Source: Holophagales bacterium
Lineage (GTDB): Bacteria; Acidobacteriota; Holophagae; Holophagales; Holophagaceae
Length of the DNA: 15,696 nt
Direction: 5' to 3'
Assembly (NCBI GenBank): GCA_031281385.1
Contig: JAITFL010000150.1
Location: forward strand, 1 to 15,696
Below are positions 11,613-15,696 of the stretch, piece by piece (within the stretch, counting starts at the first letter, position 1; every line of letters begins with the position of its first letter). Both the position numbers and the translations under genes were made by a program. Below the pieces are notes generated by a model. It saw only the letters and a list, made by a program, of their open reading frames with translations, searched no databases and was not told the DNA's origin.

Positions 11613-14408
11613 CTAACTGGCTGCCTGAGCGTCAATGTAGGACTTTATCGCCGAAGCCTTGACCTTGTGGACATATACGCTCTTGCCATAAATAGTGACC
11701 GTTTCGCCCTTGGCAGACTCCAGCCAGCCATCCTCTGCCAGCAGCTTGGCTGCACGGTTCTTGCCGAGGGTGGGGAAAATTGGCTTGAATGAAGTGAACC
11801 ATAGCTCAGGGATCGCCAGCCCGTCCGCCACGTTTGGAACCCTAAAGCCCCACTGTTCTTTGATTTCAGAACCGCTGTTGGACAACAGCTTCTCAAGGTC
11901 AGTTCTGCTAACCGAGGACAGGTCGTAGCCTTCGTATCTGTAACCCTTGAAATGTTCTAAGTGGTGAAGATAGATGTCATAGACCTTGGCCTTGATGTCC
12001 AAGACCTCTTTGCGCTCGGTGCCTCGGTCTTTGATGACCTTGGCTAATATTTCTTCCATCGCCTGCGCCGCCGTGGTGGGAAGCCAAGGCAGTGCGCCAA
12101 AAGTAATCCCTAGTTCACCAGCGGTAGCCAGCACAGCAAAACACTCGATCCAGTCGTCTATGGCGGATTCGATGGGCTTGTCTTTTAGATGCTTCTCAAT
12201 AGCATCGGCCCTGAACTTGGCGACACTGCGGCGTATCTGGTCTTGCACGACTTCCAAGCCATCCTTTTGTATCCATTCGTAGAGGGCGGCATCGAAGCGT
12301 GGCACAGCGTGGCCGAAGTGGGACTTGCAGCCAGCTTCAAATGCTTTAACAAAGGCGCGGCTGTCAGGGTGTCCGTGCCAATTGGGGAACACCTCCGCTT
12401 TGTTGGAGGGCAACTCGACCTCAACGCACCTGCGCTCGAAGCCACCCTGTACGCCCTCGCCCTGTGAGGCTTTGGCCGAAATCTCGCCAGTGGACAACAG
12501 TAATGTTGTGGATCGGTCTCGGTGGCGCAAGTTGGATGCTTCGCCCCTCCATGAGCCTTTGTCGGATGCTATGCCATTGCCTACCATAAATATGACATTG
12601 AACACAACGCTTGGGTCAGTAGCAGGCGTGAGTTCATCCAAAACCCATGTGTGGCAGTTGGAGAGCGCAAAGCGGGTTTCCGCTGCGAACAGTTTGGTCT
12701 GCCACGATGGAAGTTCTTTGATGGGGCCTAGGCATGACTGACATGCACGGGCTATGTTGCTTTTCCCAATGCCAGTCTCGTTCTGCCAGACGTGTATCAC
12801 CTTACCTTTGAGACCAGCTATGAACGCCACCTGTGCGTAGAACGCAGCGCAATAGCCCATGACAAGGTAGTTATTACCAAGTGCCATTGCCATAGTTTCG
12901 CGCTGGCCTTCCCAAGTGCCTCCCTTCTCTGCCGATGTTTCCTGCATGTCGGCGCGGAACTGGGCGGTGAAAATTACTTGGGCGGTTGGGGGTATTATGT
13001 CGCCGCTGGGCGTGACTATGGCTATAACTTCGTTGCCCCTGACGTGGATGCCAGCATTGGGGAGCAGAGTCATCTCTGTTGGCGTTTCTTCATTGGAAAC
13101 ATAACTGGCGAGCAGCCTAGTTCCGCCAACGGCCACCCATTGCCCTTGGCTGGCCCAGTACTCGCCGAAGGCGCGTTCATTTAGGACAACGGCGTAGGGA
13201 ACCTCCAGCCTCGTGACGGTTCCATCGGCATCAAATACATCAACCACAGTGTATGGGTTCTTGCCATTGAGGTCTGTTGCTGATGCCGCTACAGTAAAGG
13301 CTTTTCTGGTGATCCGCCAATTCCCATGATGAAGGCCGGGGCGTTCATCCGTGTAGGAGTGCATCACCAGAGTTGGCTCTTCATCGGACTCCATGCGCCG
13401 ATTGTTGCGCCTCTTTGGGCTTCCTGGGGCTGACTCGGTGACTTTTTTGCGAACCTGGGCCTCGCTCCAAACCGGCACACAGCGCGGGTTAAAGTGTTCC
13501 ATGATGAGGCTAACAGCTTGGTCAACTGTAAGGCTGAATTTGCTTTGGACTATGAGGGCGGCCATCCAGAGAGCCAGTGAACCTTCTTCGCCTTGTATGC
13601 TTGGCGGGAGTCCCCGCAGGTACTCCGCTGCCGCTTCCAAATTTTTTGCGCTGCCATCTTTGCCATCGCCGTTGCCCCGCTCTGGCTCTGGCGATGCGGC
13701 TGGTGGGTAGGCGGCCTCTAGCTTCTCCATCGTGTAACGCTTGCCAGTGTCGGGCTGTACGATCTTGATTTGGATGGGCTTGTCTTCGTATTTCCAGTGC
13801 TTTAGCCCAGGAACCCCTAGCACTCTGGCACTTTCGGCGCAAGCTGGGTCAGCACCGAATGCTTCAAATGCCTGCTGGATTCCACGAAGCATGGCATCCG
13901 ACCGCTCGACCACAGCGGGGCCGTCAACTGGTACAGGCGATTCCAAAATCCAATAGGCGTGAAGGTTAAAGGGGCTGCTGGTTTGAATCACCATGCTTGG
14001 CGGGACTTCCACTTGTTGTAGGTATTCAAGGCTGATGGGGTCATCGCCGTCTTTGTAGTCGAAATCGCAATAGGCGGCGTAGATATTTGTCAGATGCTCC
14101 TTGCCTCGCTTTGGCCCCCTGCACTCATTTATCGCAACGTGGCATGCGGCCTTACGCTTGTTCATGGGGACTAGGTGGGTCAAAACTTCCCCTGTGGTGC
14201 CAGAACACGTTGTGACAAGGTTCTCGTACTTGTCCTTCAATACTAGCTTCCCCGTCCTTTTGTTTATCTTTGGTTCCCCTGTGATGGGGTCAATCTCCGG
14301 CTCCTTCGGGTCGCAGTATGTCTGGGCATGCCAGACACGATTTTTGCCGCCGAGGGCATCTAAGAATGCGTGCGCCTCCGCAAGGCTCACTCCTGAAATG
14401 TTCTGCAT
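11613..14408 (-). CDS. RepB-like archaeo-eukaryotic primase fused to DUF927 helicase, 931 aa
   Basis: From ATG 14408 (AAAGG upstream; a GTG at 14525 is possible but adds an odd leader) the product is 931 residues. Residues about 60-225 fit a RepB-type archaeo-eukaryotic primase: the D115-F-D117 metal motif in 'YAAYCDFDYKD', H150 in 'NLHAYWIL', and 'ESARVLGVPGLKHWK'. Residues about 255-330 are a helical primase C-terminal region. Residues about 330-700 match DUF927, an AAA+-like helicase domain, with Walker A 'ETGIGKS' (K549) and Walker B 'TWVLDEL' (D591, E592). The last 70 residues look like a winged-helix. Such proteins prime and unwind DNA in replication of plasmids, satellites and integrative elements. 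The gene follows a strong inverted repeat. Confidence 0.9.
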   Translation of the reverse strand: MQNISGVSLAEAHAFLDALGGKNRVWHAQTYCDPKEPEIDPITGEPKINKRTGKLVLKDKYENLVTTCSGTTGEVLTHLVPMNKRKAACHVAINECRGPKRGKEHLTNIYAAYCDFDYKDGDDPISLEYLQQVEVPPSMVIQTSSPFNLHAYWILESPVPVDGPAVVERSDAMLRGIQQAFEAFGADPACAESARVLGVPGLKHWKYEDKPIQIKIVQPDTGKRYTMEKLEAAYPPAASPEPERGNGDGKDGSAKNLEAAAEYLRGLPPSIQGEEGSLALWMAALIVQSKFSLTVDQAVSLIMEHFNPRCVPVWSEAQVRKKVTESAPGSPKRRNNRRMESDEEPTLVMHSYTDERPGLHHGNWRITRKAFTVAASATDLNGKNPYTVVDVFDADGTVTRLEVPYAVVLNERAFGEYWASQGQWVAVGGTRLLASYVSNEETPTEMTLLPNAGIHVRGNEVIAIVTPSGDIIPPTAQVIFTAQFRADMQETSAEKGGTWEGQRETMAMALGNNYLVMGYCAAFYAQVAFIAGLKGKVIHVWQNETGIGKSNIARACQSCLGPIKELPSWQTKLFAAETRFALSNCHTWVLDELTPATDPSVVFNVIFMVGNGIASDKGSWRGEASNLRHRDRSTTLLLSTGEISAKASQGEGVQGGFERRCVEVELPSNKAEVFPNWHGHPDSRAFVKAFEAGCKSHFGHAVPRFDAALYEWIQKDGLEVVQDQIRRSVAKFRADAIEKHLKDKPIESAIDDWIECFAVLATAGELGITFGALPWLPTTAAQAMEEILAKVIKDRGTERKEVLDIKAKVYDIYLHHLEHFKGYRYEGYDLSSVSRTDLEKLLSNSGSEIKEQWGFRVPNVADGLAIPELWFTSFKPIFPTLGKNRAAKLLAEDGWLESAKGETVTIYGKSVYVHKVKASAIKSYIDAQAAS

Positions 14409-14521
14409 AGATACCAACCTTTCTACAATGCGCGTATGGCCTCCACCGTGGAGGTCAGCGCCTATGCAGAACAATTTTATCGCCAAGGCAAGTGTAAAGC
14501 CGCGCCAGCAGTGGGTTTGCG

Positions 14522-14573
14522 CCACCTAACCCCCTGCAATCTACCCTAGCCAAAAACAGGGGGGTTAGGTGGA
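14522..14573. repeat. Large inverted repeat upstream of the primase gene
   Basis: CCACCTAACCCCCTG (14522-14536) and CAGGGGGGTTAGGTGG (14558-14573) pair almost perfectly (one extra G in the right arm), with a 21-base gap. It lies between the stop of the 235-aa gene (whose TAA is inside the right arm) and the primase start at 14408. It could be a terminator or attenuator without T-run, or a replication-origin hairpin for the primase. Confidence 0.8.
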
Positions 14574-15272
14574 CTTTCTGTACTTCCGCATCACTGGTTC
14601 AAAGAAGTAGTTGCCCGACCTCTTGCCGCACTTGTACCAGACGAGCAGCCTTGCCATTTCGCGGGCGGTGAGGATCAGCATCTGGTTGTTTTCGCTTGGC
14701 TCTTTTCTTCGATCTAATAGCAATGGACGTAGGAACTCGATCAAGTCATCGAGGAATTTGGATTTGTCCGAGATGGGTGGACCCGACACTTTGACTTTGG
14801 CCAACCGCTCTTTCTCCGGCTTCAGCCAATGGTCAATGAGGCCGTCAGGCATATGGTGAAATACACAGAATAAGTCGAACAGCCCCACTACAGCATCTCG
14901 CAGAGTACCGGGAAGCGGCTCTCCGGCTTTTAACACTGGCTTGAGCGCATTGTCGCGGGCTTGCGTCAACCGGGAAAAGACCTTCTTGATGGCTTTCGCC
15001 TGCCCTTGGATGTCCACAATATCTGTGTTCCGCCTCCTTCTGGCGGCAATTTCTATGTTTCCCTCGCCATCGACTGTGGCCTGATAGGCATCGAAGATTT
15101 CAATAAGGTACTTCCGTGATTGTAGAGCTCTGTCCTTAACGGCATTTTTTTCGCTTCGTGGGTCTAAGTGGCATACCAAATCTTTCACAGGCTCTACGCT
15201 CTTTGGTTTTTCCTCCAGCCACTTGAAGAAGCCCCAGATGGTTTTTGCCCCATCCCCTGCCTGTGGTGCCAT
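14565..15272 (-). CDS. Unrecognised protein upstream of primase, 235 aa
   Basis: The best start is ATG 15272, preceded by GGAGG five bases upstream, giving 235 residues. A GTG at 15464 would give 299, but the added part includes the AT-rich repeat and no good ribosome site. The product starts MAPQAGDGAKTIWGFFKWL and is mostly helical and basic. It has 'RRRRNTDIVDIQGQAKAIKKVF' near residue 85-106 and a C-terminus with 'MLILTAREMARLLVWYKCG'. No domain is recognised. It precedes the primase in the same direction, separated by the inverted repeat at 14522-14573, so a replication- or partition-related role is possible but unproven. Confidence 0.7.
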   Translation of the reverse strand: MAPQAGDGAKTIWGFFKWLEEKPKSVEPVKDLVCHLDPRSEKNAVKDRALQSRKYLIEIFDAYQATVDGEGNIEIAARRRRNTDIVDIQGQAKAIKKVFSRLTQARDNALKPVLKAGEPLPGTLRDAVVGLFDLFCVFHHMPDGLIDHWLKPEKERLAKVKVSGPPISDKSKFLDDLIEFLRPLLLDRRKEPSENNQMLILTAREMARLLVWYKCGKRSGNYFFEPVMRKYRKST

Positions 15273-15383
15273 GCCGCCCTCCACGAATTGATGCCTGATA
15301 GAAAATGGATGCTGGTCTGAGGCGAAGCAAATTCTCTCATCAAGGGCATCCCTTGTTTTCCGGGCAATCGTAACAGCAAATTG

Positions 15384-15397
15384 GGAAATTGGAAAAT
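15384..15397. repeat. 14-bp repeat GGAAATTGGAAAAT, copy 2
   Basis: Identical to 10180-10193, same orientation, about 5.2 kb apart. Confidence 0.4.
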
Positions 15398-15460
15398 GAG
15401 AACTGGAATGTGCCAACCGCCTGACAATGAATGAGCGTATCGGCATGAAACCCAAAACCG

Positions 15461-15474
15461 CCACCTAACCCCCC
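15461..15474. repeat. Third copy of the CCACCTAACCCCCC element
   Basis: Exact inverse of 14560-14573, so these two copies form 14-bp inverted repeats about 900 bp apart around the 235-aa gene. In the same orientation it nearly equals the left arm at 14522. Confidence 0.7.
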
Positions 15475-15540
15475 ACTTGAACACGGATAAAAAGCACAGG
15501 GTTGCGTGGAGCAGAATTAAGCAACGATGCGCTTTGGGGC

Positions 15541-15567
15541 TTGAAATGACCGATAGTGATCTATAGC
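15541..15567 (+). promoter_or_regulatory. Weak plus-strand promoter candidate
   Basis: TTGAAA (15541-15546) and TATAGC (15562-15567) with a 15-bp spacer, ahead of the leader ORF at 15607. Confidence 0.3.
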
Positions 15568-15606
15568 CACACGCCAGACGGTGTATGGACTCACTAGGAG
15601 CCGACC

Positions 15607-15639
15607 ATGCGAATTGTTACCCCCTGCCGCCCACCATGA
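15607..15639 (+). CDS. 10-codon leader ORF at right edge (MRIVTPCRPP)
   Basis: ATG 15607 follows AGGAG with a seven-base spacer. The ORF encodes MRIVTPCRPP and stops at TGA 15637-15639, overlapping the next ATG (15636) as ATGA. Same layout as the leader before the barrel gene at 6243-6278. Confidence 0.45.
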   Translation: MRIVTPCRPP

Positions 15640-15696
15640 CCGATGCTTGGTGCGTTTGGAACCGGAACGTAACATCTAAAACTTCTTTTAAGGTGA
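15636..15696 (+). CDS. Start of a plus-strand gene, cut by window edge
   Basis: ATG 15636 opens a frame with no stop in the remaining 20 codons, reading MTDAWCVWNRNVTSKTSFKV. Too short to recognise. Its only ribosome access appears to be coupling through the overlapping leader ORF. It is the first plus-strand gene beyond the element's minus-strand run, so it may mark an element or operon boundary. Confidence 0.4.
   Translation, partial: MTDAWCVWNRNVTSKTSFKV

Larger units (their letters stand above)
15273..15540. other. Non-coding stretch with repeats
   Basis: Between the 235-aa gene and the right-edge plus-strand gene no convincing gene is seen. The stretch holds the second copies of two repeats (15384-15397 and 15461-15474). 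Divergent promoters are expected in this region, but only a weak plus-strand one is visible. Confidence 0.5.

Noticed and set aside
14560..15474. Insertion sequence with terminal inverted repeats.
   Set aside because: The enclosed protein shows no transposase motif and no target duplication is evident; kept only as a repeat observation.
15480..15606. tRNA attachment site near the right edge.
   Set aside because: No cloverleaf with a T-loop or acceptor stem could be traced.

Overview
The window comes from a bacterium with a classical, Shine-Dalgarno-rich translation signal set and an outer membrane. An outer-membrane beta-barrel protein ends in a C-terminal phenylalanine, and a secreted lipoprotein carries bacterial Ig-like (Big_2) domains. 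Species cannot be fixed from sequence alone. The Big_2 + 'WKNG'-repeat lipoprotein next to a CsgG-like/barrel fusion is compatible with spirochaete, Fibrobacter-like or other gut-type Gram-negatives. Strong Shine-Dalgarno sequences argue against Bacteroidota. Almost all genes run on the minus strand, and most of the window is accessory DNA (an integrated phage or integrative element) with a secreted-protein pair inside it.

Right to left (direction of transcription): a plus-strand gene start at the right edge preceded by a 10-codon leader ORF; an unrecognised 235-aa protein; a 931-aa archaeo-eukaryotic-type (RepB-like) primase fused to a DUF927 helicase, preceded by a striking inverted repeat; a tyrosine recombinase; an ArdC-like antirestriction zinc protease cut by an in-frame amber codon; then a cassette of four unrecognised genes (a 167-aa protein with a repeated P-x-P-F-x-R...ILDxYL motif, a 156-aa protein, a 26-aa hydrophobic peptide with a perfect Shine-Dalgarno, and a 73-aa protein). 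Next come an intact DinJ-YafQ toxin-antitoxin pair with a recognisable promoter and operator, and a convergent XRE-type regulator.

The middle (about 2.8-6.3 kb) holds a CsgG-like/outer-membrane-barrel fusion with an 11-codon leader ORF, then a lipoprotein with three Big_2 domains and a likely seven-bladed propeller, and the remnant of a paralogue's last blade. To the left are an AT-rich four-helix membrane protein (probably acquired separately), a plus-strand RelB/DinJ antitoxin broken by two frameshifts, two small membrane proteins, a small zinc-ribbon protein and, running off the left edge, a siphovirus Gp157-like protein.

The integrase, primase-helicase, ArdC, Gp157 and TA genes suggest replication, integration, restriction evasion and maintenance functions of one mobile element. 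That they form one element is inference, because no attachment sites could be identified. Several rho-independent terminators sit 30-95 bases upstream of genes with no obvious promoter in between. No CRISPR array, rRNA, tRNA or transposase gene was seen.
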